Below, one piece after another: positions 16,455 through 25,321 of a DNA stretch of 62,688 bases. Position 1 is the stretch's first letter; each line of letters starts with the position of its first letter. The stretch is from positions 1 to 62,688 of IMG/VR virus record IMGVR_UViG_3300004774_000004; one strand, 5' to 3'. The stretch is from a virus. Both the position numbers and the translations under genes were made by a program. The notes below the pieces were generated by a model, which was not told where the DNA came from, searched no databases, and was given only the letters and a program-made list of their open reading frames with translations.

Positions 16455-16480
16455 AAAGAGTCCTGAAAAGGGCTCTTTTT
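16455..16480 (+). terminator. terminator with GAAA tetraloop
   Basis: 10-bp stem (16455-16464 with 16469-16478, one G-U), GAAA loop, T-tract shared with the next late-promoter motif. Confidence 0.88.
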
Positions 16481-16493
16481 ATATTATATTTAG
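16478..16493 (+). promoter_or_regulatory. putative phage late promoter fused to terminator
   Basis: TTTATATTATATTTAG; its first three Ts are the terminator T-tract. Only 25 bp separate it from the next ATG. Confidence 0.55.
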
Positions 16494-16517
16494 AAATATA
16501 CAGGAGACCCATTAGAT

Positions 16518-17453
16518 ATGAAAAATTTGAATAATAGGGTATTTCAAGATTTAGAGAGAATTCTTAGAGGCCAGACGGGTAAAAACTTGGATATAGGTAT
16601 TATAACAGCTGAAAATAAAGACGGTAGGCTTCTATCTGATAGAGAGAATAATGAAAGAACCGAAAGACTGTATAGGGATTTAAAAGAAATTCCGCACATT
16701 AGGATGTATAGTTTACAAGGTAATTCTAATGGGGTAGATGAGAACTCGTTCTTAGTTACGGGAGTACCTTTAAAAAAATTGGAGCAATTAGCTAGTAACT
16801 ATGAACAACCTTCATTCATATACGGGAAAGGTAGAGAGGATGATATGTCCTTTCTATATATGTCAGCCATGAACTCTGGAAATGGGCATGTGGATTACGA
16901 ACCTCAAGGCAGAAGAAGAACTTTTATATTTAAACCAGATGCTAGATCTGACTATAGTAGGTATAAGGGGATTAAGTTTGTAATACCTTTCGGGGATAGT
17001 AATTATGCTGGGACGACATGGGACGAACTAACTGAGGAAGACAAAGGAGAGATGTCAGAAGAACAACACATGGAAGATGAGTTAAGTAATGAGCTATCAG
17101 AATATCCCGAGGACATTAATTATAAAAAGGAAAATGAACGGATGGAAAAATCACAGATATTAAGAATTAAAAATTTAGTAGAGTCCTTAGTTGTGGATGA
17201 GAAAGAGAAAGTCAAGATAAAAGTAAAACATGCAGACCTGTTAGAGATTCCAGAGGATAAGAAATTTTGGCAGATGCCTTTCAAGCATTACACGGATCTA
17301 GTAGATTCTAAAGGAAAAGATGGGTATCAAAAGGTTATACGTGCACTAACCAATTTAGAAACTTGGAACGAAAAAGATGATCCTAAGATTTCAAGAGAAG
17401 CTAGAAAACTTATAGAGAAATTACACCAGAAATTCAGACCTGATGAAAAATAG
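16518..17453 (+). CDS. DUF3293-like protein with helical C-terminus
   Basis: A 311-aa protein. Residues 24-105 resemble the DUF3293 pattern: IGIITAENKDGRLLSDRENN, RLYRDLKE, then DENSFLVTGVPLKKLEQLASNYEQPSFIYG. An acidic linker follows at 175-205 and a charged helical C-terminal part at about 205-311 (DKKFWQMPFKHYTDLVDSKG). Function of the DUF is unknown to me. It starts a late-promoter unit and overlaps the following endonuclease by 11 nt, so it could be virion-associated. Confidence 0.6.
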   Translation: MKNLNNRVFQDLERILRGQTGKNLDIGIITAENKDGRLLSDRENNERTERLYRDLKEIPHIRMYSLQGNSNGVDENSFLVTGVPLKKLEQLASNYEQPSFIYGKGREDDMSFLYMSAMNSGNGHVDYEPQGRRRTFIFKPDARSDYSRYKGIKFVIPFGDSNYAGTTWDELTEEDKGEMSEEQHMEDELSNELSEYPEDINYKKENERMEKSQILRIKNLVESLVVDEKEKVKIKVKHADLLEIPEDKKFWQMPFKHYTDLVDSKGKDGYQKVIRALTNLETWNEKDDPKISREARKLIEKLHQKFRPDEK

Positions 17454-18699
17454 ATATGTGACAACTAATTTCGGGATACTTGATAAGGAGTCGGTAGAGG
17501 ACTGGAGGAATTATTATACTTTATACCTTAAAGGGAATTCTACTGAGGAACTATCAGATCAACTAAAGATAAGCAGAAGTCTATTGATTAGAATATTTAG
17601 AAATTTAAAGTTCCCCCTAATTGGAAAAGATTATATAAAAACAAATCTTGGGGTTATGGATAAGAGAGATCTGAGTATATGGAAACCTTACCATGTATCC
17701 TACATAAATGGGGAGTTTTCCATAAAGGACATAGCTAAGACTTTGGATATAAGTTATTGCTCTTTGAGTCGTATCTTTAAGAGATTTAATTTAAGCATGG
17801 TCGAGCCCTCTATAAGGAATACTAGACGAAAGATTAAGATAGATGCTACTATAATGTCTAAATATGGGGTAACTCACATACTACAATCCAAAGATATAAA
17901 AAATAAGATAAGGAACACTAACTTAGAAAGAAGAGGTGTAGAGTACCCGTCCCAGTGTAGGAAAGTTAGAGATAAGATAGAGAAGGTTTGTATTAAAAAA
18001 TACGGAGTCTCTTGTGTTTTAAGGAATAAGTCTATCAAAAGACAAATATCAGATACTTTAAATATAAAGTATGGAGTAAGTTATTGTGGACAAATAGAAA
18101 CCCACACAAATATACTTAAGGGTAGGGCTTTATTAAGATGGGAGGAATATCTACTAGAAAACGACTATACTTTACTAAGTGAATACTCTGGAAGAATTGA
18201 GAAAGAATCTGGAAAGTATGTATGTAATAAGGAGTACTCTTTCAAACATAACCCATGTGGAAACATATTTAAGAGTACCCTCTCCAAAAGTATCATATGT
18301 CCACACTGTTGTAGGGGGAATAGGTCAAAAAATGAGATAGATATACACAGTTATATTATATCGTTAGGTTTCGAGGTAGAGACAAATAATTGGAATCTCA
18401 TAAAGAATCCTGTAACGGGGAGATGTTTTGAGATAGACCTATATATACCTAAATTGAGAATAGCCTTTGAGTATAATGGATGGTATTGGCATAGGGAAGT
18501 AGACGAAGCAGATACCATAAATTTAAACATTAAAGACACTAAACCAAATGGATATCATGATTTAAAAACAAGCCTATGTAAGGATGCAGATATCAGACTG
18601 TACCACCTCTGGGAAAGTAGGAAGGGTGATAACATAGAAGAGTTAAAACAACAGGTATTTTATATTTTAAATGTATACTTAGACAATAAAGAAGATTAA
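17443..18699 (+). CDS. Vsr-like (EDxHD) homing endonuclease
   Basis: A 418-aa protein. Two helix-turn-helix-like blocks (15-60, 75-118) are followed by four KYG-type repeats of about 23 residues (132-222) and a zinc knuckle with C272, C286, C289 and C290. The Vsr/EDxHD nuclease covers about 298-395: EIDLYIP with D332, FEYNGWYWH with H350, GYHDLK with H372 and D373, YHLWESR. The EDxHD signature is complete and there is no GNAT-like tail. The start overlaps the preceding gene by 11 nt and no ribosome site is evident. Same architecture as the copy at 14622 but with more repeats. Confidence 0.82.
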   Translation: MKNRYVTTNFGILDKESVEDWRNYYTLYLKGNSTEELSDQLKISRSLLIRIFRNLKFPLIGKDYIKTNLGVMDKRDLSIWKPYHVSYINGEFSIKDIAKTLDISYCSLSRIFKRFNLSMVEPSIRNTRRKIKIDATIMSKYGVTHILQSKDIKNKIRNTNLERRGVEYPSQCRKVRDKIEKVCIKKYGVSCVLRNKSIKRQISDTLNIKYGVSYCGQIETHTNILKGRALLRWEEYLLENDYTLLSEYSGRIEKESGKYVCNKEYSFKHNPCGNIFKSTLSKSIICPHCCRGNRSKNEIDIHSYIISLGFEVETNNWNLIKNPVTGRCFEIDLYIPKLRIAFEYNGWYWHREVDEADTINLNIKDTKPNGYHDLKTSLCKDADIRLYHLWESRKGDNIEELKQQVFYILNVYLDNKED

Positions 18700-18722
18700 T
18701 TAGAGAAAGGAGGTTAAATAGA

Positions 18723-18809
18723 ATGGCTAAAGCTAAAAAACCACAACCAAAACCACAAGCAGCTCCAGTTAAGAAACCAAATAAACCCGTTAAGAAAAAA
18801 GGTAAATAA
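18723..18809 (+). CDS. 28-aa Lys/Pro/Ala-rich microprotein
   Basis: A 28-codon frame beginning MAKAKKPQPK and ending KPVKKKGK. It contains 11 Lys and 6 Pro, no acidic residue and no aromatic residue, a histone-H1-tail-like composition. AAAGGAGG before ATG 18723 is among the strongest ribosome sites in the window, which argues for high expression. Its stop is one base before the next ATG. Likely disordered; could bind DNA or an acidic protein such as the one encoded at 176-850, which is inference. Confidence 0.62.
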   Translation: MAKAKKPQPKPQAAPVKKPNKPVKKKGK

Positions 18810-18810
18810 C

Positions 18811-19215
18811 ATGTCGTTAAATAGATTAAGGAAGATAATTGAATCTGTACAAGAAGGTAGAAGTCTAGTTAATGAAAATGAAACTACTGAGAAGAACATA
18901 AAGGCTTTTATAGAGGGTTCTATTGAGGACTTAGAGAACATGCTTAGAGTACAACGGGATAAAGTAAGCATAGAAGTTATTAGGAGAACTAGAGAAGTCA
19001 TAGCTGATTTAAAAAAAGCTCTTCAACTCATGGCACATGTATGTGAAGACTACATAGATGAAGACGGAGAAGGGGCTTCATTCGACGGTGGCATAGGAGA
19101 TTTGGGAGAATTACCTAAAGTTGCCTATGGAAGTGTAGACTCCCGAGGTGGTAGCATGCGATACAAAGATAAAAGCATGATAAAAAAGAAAAAGCGGAAG
19201 AAAAAACAAGATTAA
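18811..19215 (+). CDS. unknown protein with polybasic tail (134 aa)
   Basis: A 134-aa protein. Residues 1-85 are helical and coiled-coil-like (IEDLENMLRVQRDKVSIEVIRRTREVIADLKKALQ). A Gly/Asp-rich linker leads to a C-terminal tail of alternating Lys and Arg (MIKKKKRKKKQD). The tail resembles that of the preceding 28-aa protein. No family recognised. It ends the unit before a late-promoter motif. Confidence 0.65.
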   Translation: MSLNRLRKIIESVQEGRSLVNENETTEKNIKAFIEGSIEDLENMLRVQRDKVSIEVIRRTREVIADLKKALQLMAHVCEDYIDEDGEGASFDGGIGDLGELPKVAYGSVDSRGGSMRYKDKSMIKKKKRKKKQD

Positions 19216-19225
19216 TATACACATC

Positions 19226-19241
19226 TTTATATTATAATTAT
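19226..19241 (+). promoter_or_regulatory. putative phage late promoter
   Basis: TTTATATTATAATTAT, one base from the best motif, 56 bp before the next start. Confidence 0.58.
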
Positions 19242-19244
19242 TAA

Positions 19245-19271
19245 GGGATAGGTTATTTATAGCTCTATCCC
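19245..19271 (+). other. leader hairpin after late promoter
   Basis: GGGATAG (19245-19251) pairs with CTATCCC (19265-19271). It lies between the promoter motif and the ribosome site, so the 5' leader of the mRNA would begin with or near this stem; it may protect the RNA end. Confidence 0.45.
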
Positions 19272-19297
19272 ACTTTTGTTAATAAAGGAGGCTGCCT

Positions 19298-19744
19298 TTG
19301 AGTATTCTTACAGATCTTTTACAGGTCTTCACGACTATTACCCCAGGCATACTTGACGTGTATATAAATTTATTTGGAGTACCTTGTGACATATTCCATC
19401 CAGTAGTAGAGGATAGATTTTTTGACGATCATGCTAAACCTAAATATTTAAAAATACCTAATGAGAGAGATAGGCAAGTATTAATAGTAAACTTCATAAA
19501 AAGTAGTGCGTTAAGAGGGAACATGGTTCAATTCGAATCCTTCTTTGGGGATGGGGACGACAGACCTTTTATAATAACACATGAAGCACAACGTCTCCCA
19601 CCTAGAACTAGGATAGATGCTTATTTCGGCTCCACTAAAATGTCGTTCCAAACTGAGACTGATTACGTCATAACGGGTTGTGAAACCCCAAATGCAGCAG
19701 GAAATACTATAATGGTTAAACAAATGTTGAGACCCTTAACTTAA
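19298..19744 (+). CDS. probable neck or tail-completion protein (148 aa)
   Basis: A 148-aa protein starting at TTG 19298 with AAAGGAGG placed correctly upstream. N-terminal helix, then mainly beta (QVLIVNFIKSSALRG, TRIDAYFGSTKMSFQTETDYVITG). It lies two genes before the small gene and sheath gene, where myoviruses carry neck, tail-completion or tail-terminator proteins. Its size suits such a role. No homology recognised. Confidence 0.6.
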   Translation: MSILTDLLQVFTTITPGILDVYINLFGVPCDIFHPVVEDRFFDDHAKPKYLKIPNERDRQVLIVNFIKSSALRGNMVQFESFFGDGDDRPFIITHEAQRLPPRTRIDAYFGSTKMSFQTETDYVITGCETPNAAGNTIMVKQMLRPLT

Positions 19745-19759
19745 CGGAAGAGTATATAA

Positions 19760-20719
19760 ATGTATTTTAAATATATAGTAAATTCATTTTTTAAAGATGT
19801 AAAACAGTATTCAGATTTTAATTTTATGGATTTAATGAGTCCTGAGGAAAACGTACTAACAGATAAGTATTACTTCTTTGATGCTGTCTTACAATTTGAT
19901 GAAAGATTTCGTAAAAGGATGGCTTATAAATCATATGAGGATAGGGAAGATCCCTTTATATGTGCTATGTGGAATATGTCAATAATGTCTCCCATAACTG
20001 AGCAATCAAGACAGTTCCAATCATTTAAAACTAGTATGAATACTGGAACAGCAGAAGAATTTACAATTAAAAATGTACAGTGTACTTTTAATGTTGTATG
20101 GGTTTCAAACGATCCAGAATATTTGATGTCTTTTGAAGAATATTTCATGGTAAGTTATGATAGAAGTATCACCCTCGATACGACATATGAAGTACCTGTA
20201 ACTTATCAAGACATGGGAAGTGTGTCTGAAATTAATCAGATCTTAAAAACTTTTAAAGTTGAAGGTGAGTATCATTTTGTAACTATTGGGGATACGGTGT
20301 CGATATTTAACTCATTAAATAACAATGGAAGCTATTTAATAACAAACGTATTAATATCTGGAGGAAACACTACATTAACTACTTCTAATTCGATACCTAG
20401 TCCAGTGGTTGATGGCACAGCTGTTAAGAATAACGGAGTTTGGGAATTAGATGCTAAAGCATACCTGACTAATATAGCTTTTTCAGAATTTAATAAGTTG
20501 GAGCCCTTAGATAGGGGAGAGATGACCTTTTTAACTAGTACTATGGATTTACAATATCCGATACTTATGAATAAAACTAGGACAAATAACGGAGGGACAG
20601 GCGGATTACCTAAAAAAATCATAAAACACATCCACTATAAAACTAAAACGGTAGCTGACGTATCCAATGTAACAGCGTCCGACATGACAACCCCATATGA
20701 AGAAATAATCATAGAATAA
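19760..20719 (+). CDS. probable tail completion protein with NDG-like beta module
   Basis: A 319-aa protein. Residues 1-150 are aromatic and mixed alpha/beta. About 168-224 carry a beta module (IGDTVSIF, NNNGSYLITNV, NTTLTTSNSIPSPVVDG) that also recurs in the sheath, the gp6-like protein and the fibre. Position directly before the sheath block suggests a tail terminator or connector, comparable to T4 gp15 in location only. GGAAGAG precedes the ATG. Confidence 0.6.
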   Translation: MYFKYIVNSFFKDVKQYSDFNFMDLMSPEENVLTDKYYFFDAVLQFDERFRKRMAYKSYEDREDPFICAMWNMSIMSPITEQSRQFQSFKTSMNTGTAEEFTIKNVQCTFNVVWVSNDPEYLMSFEEYFMVSYDRSITLDTTYEVPVTYQDMGSVSEINQILKTFKVEGEYHFVTIGDTVSIFNSLNNNGSYLITNVLISGGNTTLTTSNSIPSPVVDGTAVKNNGVWELDAKAYLTNIAFSEFNKLEPLDRGEMTFLTSTMDLQYPILMNKTRTNNGGTGGLPKKIIKHIHYKTKTVADVSNVTASDMTTPYEEIIIE

Positions 20720-20729
20720 ATTGCTAAGA

Positions 20730-20745
20730 TTTATATTATATATAG
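20730..20745 (+). promoter_or_regulatory. putative phage late promoter, sheath unit
   Basis: TTTATATTATATATAG, 25 bp before the 52-aa gene that precedes the sheath gene. Confidence 0.58.
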
Positions 20746-20770
20746 ATGAAACTTAGAGGAGAATATAAGA

Positions 20771-20929
20771 ATGTACGAAGCAAGAATAATCTCTAAAGCT
20801 GACTACCCCGTAGTCATAAAGTACAAGGGAGAGTTCAAGGTAGTAAGCCCAAGGGAACAATTTAATGTAGTTAAAAAATCAGACATAGAGGGTGTGTTAC
20901 CTTCTGAATTAAGAATGGTAAGTTATTAG
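20771..20929 (+). CDS. 52-aa protein before the sheath gene
   Basis: A 52-codon frame, ATG 20771, with AGAGGAG eleven bases upstream. The protein is basic and beta-leaning (ARIISKADYPVVIKYKGEFKVVSPREQFNVVK), like a small SH3- or KOW-type barrel, though this is only an impression. It is the first gene after the late promoter and ends 22 bp before the sheath start. Likely a minor tail or assembly protein. Confidence 0.65.
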   Translation: MYEARIISKADYPVVIKYKGEFKVVSPREQFNVVKKSDIEGVLPSELRMVSY

Positions 20930-20951
20930 TTATTAATTAGGAGATATACAC

Positions 20952-22742
20952 ATGACAGCTCCAAACATTTTTACAAAAGAAATAGATATATCCACAAGAG
21001 TTCCGTCTTCTGCGGGAGATGTTTACGGAGGCATTGTAGTCCGTTCTCCTAAAGGAGAAGTAGGTAAGCCTCTCTTCATGACATCAGATACTGATTTACT
21101 AAAGTATCTTACTCCTAATGAGAGGGTCGAAGTAGGGTATGACATGGCATTCTATTCAGCATTGGCTTATCTATCTAAGACAAATAAGTTATGGGTAGTT
21201 AGAGCTGACAATGGTTCTACCTATGGTGGAGCTATCATGGGAACAGTTTCTAATACGAGTCTAACATCTGTAAATCTGGGGAATATTTCATACGTAAATA
21301 CAGGAGCAGGTACTGGATTTTTCTCGATTGCGGGAGACGTTTCTGCAAAATTTAAAATAGGGGATTCTATAAAAATAGAAGGATCTACTGCAAACGACGG
21401 TGTGTACACTGTGGCAAGTGCTACTTTTAATACCCCAAATACAGACATAATAGTTAATGAAGAAGTACTGGATGATACTGTAGATGGACATGTTAATAGG
21501 AATTCAATAGTCACTCCCACTAATTATGAATTTGAGGTTACAGATGCGTTATTGATAACAGGATCTAACCAAGGTTCATGGGCTAATGACATTCAGATAA
21601 CCCTATTTACCTATGCAGTAAGCCCAGACATCGTAAAAGAAGAAGGAGCTTTCCAAATAAATGTACTTAAAAAATCAACAGGTGACTTACTAGAAACATT
21701 TATTTGTTCAAGAGTAGTTGGGGCTAAAGACGGCTACGGTCAAAATATTTACGTAGAGGATATAGTAACTTCTTCTAACTATATTAACATTATTGATAAC
21801 GTAGACGTGCCTTCTGATACAGCATTAATTGAACAAACAACTCCATTATCTCTACTAGGAGCTTTGGATGGTGGAACGATATCAGATAGTCATATGCAAA
21901 CAGCACTATCTAAACTACAAAATAAAAATGAAATACCTCTAACTATTATAATGGACGGGGGCTGGACTACAGTAGCTTATCAAAGGGCTATGGATGCTCT
22001 ATGTCAAAGTAGAAAAGATTGTGTATCATGTTTATCCACTCCGTATTCAGCAGAAAATAGTTCTACTTATATGACAGATATAGTGGCATATAGAAAGACT
22101 GATTTAAACTTAAATAGTTCTTATTCAGCTTTATATACTCCAAATCTTCAGATACAGGATAGGTTTAATTCAAGAAAAATATTCGTATCTCCAGACGGAT
22201 ATGCAGCAGCAGCTATAGCAGAAACGGCTTCTAATTACGAAATATGGTATGCTCCAGCAGGTACTAGAAGAGGCATGCTTAACGTACTAGACGTAAAAAG
22301 AAGATTCTCAGAGGGAGAACTTGACTTATTATATGATAATGGAATAAACCCAATTAAATTCCTACATGGAAGGGGTATTGCAATATGGGGTCAGAAAACA
22401 TTATCATCTAGACCTTCTGCATTAGATAGATTGAATGTAAGACTAATGCTTGTCACGGTAGAACCAGCAGTTTCTGTATTCCTAGAAGATTTCCTATTCG
22501 AGTTTAATGATACTCTGACAAGACTTCTTGTCAGATCTGGAATAGAGTCTTACATGGATGGTATAAAATCTAGAAAAGGAGTCTATGCTTATACTGTGGT
22601 ATGTGACGAGAGTAATAATACGGCTGAGGATATAGATAATAATAAATTAAATGTATTCTTGTATGTACAACCCACAAAAACATCTGAATTTATAACCTTA
22701 TCCGTCATTATAACAAGAACTGGATTTACGATTACAACTTAG
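20952..22742 (+). CDS. tail sheath protein
   Basis: A 596-aa contractile tail sheath. The N-terminal region (PNIFTKEIDIS, GDVYGGIVVRSPKGEVGKPLFM, LAYLSKTNKLWVVRA) matches the family opening. The C-terminal domain (ALDRLNVRLMLVTVEPAVSVFLEDFLFEFND, RSGIESYMDGIKS, ending in beta strands) matches the conserved sheath core used for inter-subunit strand exchange. An NDG-type beta module is inserted at about 125-182. AGGAG precedes the ATG. The tail tube gene follows 22 bp later, the usual order. Confidence 0.9.
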   Translation: MTAPNIFTKEIDISTRVPSSAGDVYGGIVVRSPKGEVGKPLFMTSDTDLLKYLTPNERVEVGYDMAFYSALAYLSKTNKLWVVRADNGSTYGGAIMGTVSNTSLTSVNLGNISYVNTGAGTGFFSIAGDVSAKFKIGDSIKIEGSTANDGVYTVASATFNTPNTDIIVNEEVLDDTVDGHVNRNSIVTPTNYEFEVTDALLITGSNQGSWANDIQITLFTYAVSPDIVKEEGAFQINVLKKSTGDLLETFICSRVVGAKDGYGQNIYVEDIVTSSNYINIIDNVDVPSDTALIEQTTPLSLLGALDGGTISDSHMQTALSKLQNKNEIPLTIIMDGGWTTVAYQRAMDALCQSRKDCVSCLSTPYSAENSSTYMTDIVAYRKTDLNLNSSYSALYTPNLQIQDRFNSRKIFVSPDGYAAAAIAETASNYEIWYAPAGTRRGMLNVLDVKRRFSEGELDLLYDNGINPIKFLHGRGIAIWGQKTLSSRPSALDRLNVRLMLVTVEPAVSVFLEDFLFEFNDTLTRLLVRSGIESYMDGIKSRKGVYAYTVVCDESNNTAEDIDNNKLNVFLYVQPTKTSEFITLSVIITRTGFTITT

Positions 22743-22764
22743 ATTAGTTATAGGAGATAAAAAT

Positions 22765-23277
22765 ATGTCTGATATCAGACCAAGTATTACAGATGTAGTA
22801 GGAATACAGGATTTCGCAGTTCTATACAAGTGGAAAATTGTATTCTCTAAGGTGCCAGCAGGACTGGATAAGTATCTAGGAGGGCTTTTAAATCTATACG
22901 CCCTCTCCTCGGAATACCCTAAATTTTCCGAAGAAGAGATAGAGACCACAATGCATGGTAAGAAGGTCTATCAAGCTGGCATGAGAACGTATGATCCAAT
23001 AACTATAACTTTTATAGAAAATAATAGTGCAATTATACAGAAGTTTATAAAAGCTTGGGCAGCTCTCATAAATACTCCCAACGAAGAAGGTCAAAAAGCT
23101 AAGAAAGATTACGTATGCCAGATACAACTTTCCCCGTTAAAGGCTGACGGAGGTAATCTGGCTTCATACAACCTTGTGAATTGTTGGATGCAGACTCACA
23201 CGATAGGAAACCCAGATGGTAGTGCGAATGAGACTATCAAACCAGAAATTACTTTGAGATTTGATTATTTTGATTAA
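22765..23277 (+). CDS. tail tube protein, gp19-like
   Basis: A 170-aa protein of the right size for a T4 gp19-type tube subunit. YKWKIVFSKVPAG, ALSSEYPKFSEEEIETTMHGKKVYQAGMRTYDPITITFIENN and the C-terminal NPDGSANETIKPEITLRFDYFD match the usual sequence style: strand, lipid-loop region, then a strand ending near the C-terminus. It follows the sheath gene directly with AGGAG before the ATG. Confidence 0.85.
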   Translation: MSDIRPSITDVVGIQDFAVLYKWKIVFSKVPAGLDKYLGGLLNLYALSSEYPKFSEEEIETTMHGKKVYQAGMRTYDPITITFIENNSAIIQKFIKAWAALINTPNEEGQKAKKDYVCQIQLSPLKADGGNLASYNLVNCWMQTHTIGNPDGSANETIKPEITLRFDYFD

Positions 23278-23317
23278 CATTCTAACCTAGTAAGGTAACA
23301 ATATCTTAATAAAATAG

Positions 23318-23347
23318 AGAGACAGACTTGTAAAAGAGTCTGTCTCT
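23318..23347 (+). terminator. hairpin with embedded -35 (copy 1)
   Basis: Perfect 11-bp stem (23318-23328 with 23337-23347), 8-nt loop. The U-tract is poor (TTGG). About 60 bp here resemble the element at 54467-54526, with one compensatory pair change in the stem. Confidence 0.6.
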
Positions 23348-23356
23348 TGGTATAGT
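23328..23356 (+). promoter_or_regulatory. sigma70-type promoter in hairpin loop (copy 1)
   Basis: TTGTAA at 23328-23333 in the loop, 17-bp spacer, TGG, TATAGT at 23351-23356. It drives the membrane protein gene. Confidence 0.7.
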
Positions 23357-23386
23357 GTTAATATAACAAATATAAGGAATAATCCC

Positions 23387-23962
23387 ATGTTGAATTACGA
23401 TTATGGATATTATACGGAAGAGCAAGAAGTGTCCTCAAAACATATATATTACTTAGAAAAACTATATGTTTTATACACTAAGCCCATGACATATGCCATT
23501 TTATTTGTACTATGTTTAACATGTTTATTAATAAAATCCCCCGTATTTTACGAAATAATCACTAACTTAGGAACAGTCTTTATGTCTATTATATCATTAG
23601 TATTCCAGATAGGTTTGGTAATATTAATAATATTATTTATAGTTTGGGTAGACTCTGTATCCCCGAATACTGAAAACTACATTCCAGTATACCGAGATAG
23701 ATTATCAGATATTTTAAAAAGAGATATAGAGTACCAAGAGAGGCAGATAAAAGAAGCTAAGTATCAAAATGATTTAGAACTATCTCGAGAAAAATTTAGA
23801 AAATCCCAAGAACCTCCCAAGTATAGAGTAGACTTTCTAACCTACAACCATGGATGTACTATAACTGAAATAGTACAAGCCCGAAATACTATGGAAGTAA
23901 GAGCTAGATACAACTCCGACTCTAGGGTCAGATCACTATTAAGAATATCCTGTGCTTATTAA
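23387..23962 (+). CDS. two-helix membrane protein between tube genes
   Basis: A 191-aa protein with hydrophobic segments at about 34-50 and 61-88, followed by a charged soluble tail with a coiled-coil-like part (YQERQIKEAKYQNDLELSREKFRKS). AAGGA lies upstream. It separates the two tail-tube-like genes, yet has its own host-type promoter upstream and a late-promoter motif after it, so it is likely expressed early rather than as a virion part. That arrangement is typical of an inserted cargo gene; a role at the host membrane, such as superinfection exclusion, is plausible but unproved. Confidence 0.68.
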   Translation: MLNYDYGYYTEEQEVSSKHIYYLEKLYVLYTKPMTYAILFVLCLTCLLIKSPVFYEIITNLGTVFMSIISLVFQIGLVILIILFIVWVDSVSPNTENYIPVYRDRLSDILKRDIEYQERQIKEAKYQNDLELSREKFRKSQEPPKYRVDFLTYNHGCTITEIVQARNTMEVRARYNSDSRVRSLLRISCAY

Positions 23963-23976
23963 CGAGTATAGGATAT

Positions 23977-23992
23977 TTTATATTATATTTAG
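23977..23992 (+). promoter_or_regulatory. putative phage late promoter
   Basis: TTTATATTATATTTAG, identical to the copy at 16478, 25 bp before the second tube-like gene. Confidence 0.6.
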
Positions 23993-24017
23993 GAGTAACT
24001 AACTAGGGATTTTAAAA

Positions 24018-24563
24018 TTGGCAAACGGTTTTACATCTAATAATCTCAAAGGCCAATCTATATCTGATATAGGTTCCGTAGCTTGGGGTTTAGGGTTTAA
24101 TTATCTAGTAACTATTGATAGGATAAAATCACCATTTACGGGGAATGTTGCTCTTGGGAATGTCATACCTTGTTATCAAGTACAAGAGAAGATCCCATTA
24201 ATGAAGTCTATGCAAGTAAAGTTACCCATGTACGGAAACTTTAATATTCCCATTGGGATAGAGTTACCTACATTAACAGTATCTTTATATGATGACGAGA
24301 ATTGTATTGTCGAGAAATCTATAAAAGACTGGATAAATGACATATTTTACACGGGAACTTCTATAAGAACCTTAGATGAAAATACCACGAAGCTAACGGT
24401 ATTTAAACTATCATCAAATAAGAAGATAACACTAATGACGAGTTATGAAGTATACCCAGAAGGGGATTGTCAAGTAACAATGGGTTCCAATATTACATTA
24501 AAAGAGTTGAATGTAAATTTCAATGTTGTTTATATATATCCTAGGGAGGATTTTACCGTTTAA
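24018..24563 (+). CDS. second tail-tube-like protein
   Basis: A 181-aa protein from TTG 24018. FNYLVTIDRI, MKSMQVKLPMYGNFNIPIGIELPTLTVSLYDDENC and the terminal LNVNFNVVYIYPRED follow the tube-protein layout of strands plus central helix. It could be the tube initiator or another tube-like ring (T4 gp54 type) rather than the main tube. The ribosome site is poor. It lies between the membrane protein and the gp26-like gene. Confidence 0.6.
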   Translation: MANGFTSNNLKGQSISDIGSVAWGLGFNYLVTIDRIKSPFTGNVALGNVIPCYQVQEKIPLMKSMQVKLPMYGNFNIPIGIELPTLTVSLYDDENCIVEKSIKDWINDIFYTGTSIRTLDENTTKLTVFKLSSNKKITLMTSYEVYPEGDCQVTMGSNITLKELNVNFNVVYIYPREDFTV

Positions 24564-24586
24564 TTGGGGGAAAAGGGGTTTAAGGG

Positions 24587-25321
24587 ATGGAAAATTCAAG
24601 AAAGTATTTACCTAAATATCAAGAAAAATGGCTACCTTCGGGAAACTTGCAATACCCCGATGGAGTTAACATACATTACTATCCTTTTTCTTTTGGAGAA
24701 ATTCTAAAGATAAATCAATCAAATCTGGATGAGATAGCTATGTATAATATGATGTTAGAAGGTGTTGAAATAATAGGTATGCCAGTAGAGGATTTAACTT
24801 TCTACGACGCTTTATACTTAGGGTGGAGACGAAAGACAGCTAGTCTAGGCGTGTCCATGTTAGACATAAAATCATACTGCCCCAACTGTGATACAACCAA
24901 CATAACTGTTTTTGATTTAACAGAGTTAAAGTATATAGATGTTGAGATGAAGGCGATGCCCGCTAAAACTGTGATATGTGGAGAAGAATTACATTTTGGA
25001 TTTATTACGATAAAAGACTATATGGAGTTACAATCTAAAGATCTACATAAAGACGTACTAGCTGTGTATGCTAAATCAGTAACCAATAGGAGTTACGAGG
25101 AAGCCTATGAGATTATATCCAGTGCTATGGGGAATGACGTAGATAAGTTAGAGACACTTAATAGAATTCTATATCATGGAGTAAAGCCCATAAATGTGAC
25201 ATGTAGAGGTTGTGGTCAAGAGTATGCTATAAGAATAACAGACTCCTCGGAGGTAGAGATTCTCAAACCCTTTCGTGGAGAAGAAGTCATTATACGAGAT
25301 GAAATTTCTTTTGGCGACTAA
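24587..25321 (+). CDS. baseplate/tail assembly protein, gp26-like, with zinc ribbon
   Basis: A 244-aa protein. YPFSFGEILKINQ and the helical body resemble the T4 gp26 type of baseplate-hub assembly protein. C97-x2-C100 (YCPNCDTTN) and C207-x2-C210 (VTCRGCGQEY) form a split four-cysteine zinc site, a feature of that family. It precedes the tape measure, the slot held by tail assembly chaperones in many tailed phages. A 40-codon frame overlaps its 3' end and links it to the tape measure. Confidence 0.62.
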   Translation: MENSRKYLPKYQEKWLPSGNLQYPDGVNIHYYPFSFGEILKINQSNLDEIAMYNMMLEGVEIIGMPVEDLTFYDALYLGWRRKTASLGVSMLDIKSYCPNCDTTNITVFDLTELKYIDVEMKAMPAKTVICGEELHFGFITIKDYMELQSKDLHKDVLAVYAKSVTNRSYEEAYEIISSAMGNDVDKLETLNRILYHGVKPINVTCRGCGQEYAIRITDSSEVEILKPFRGEEVIIRDEISFGD

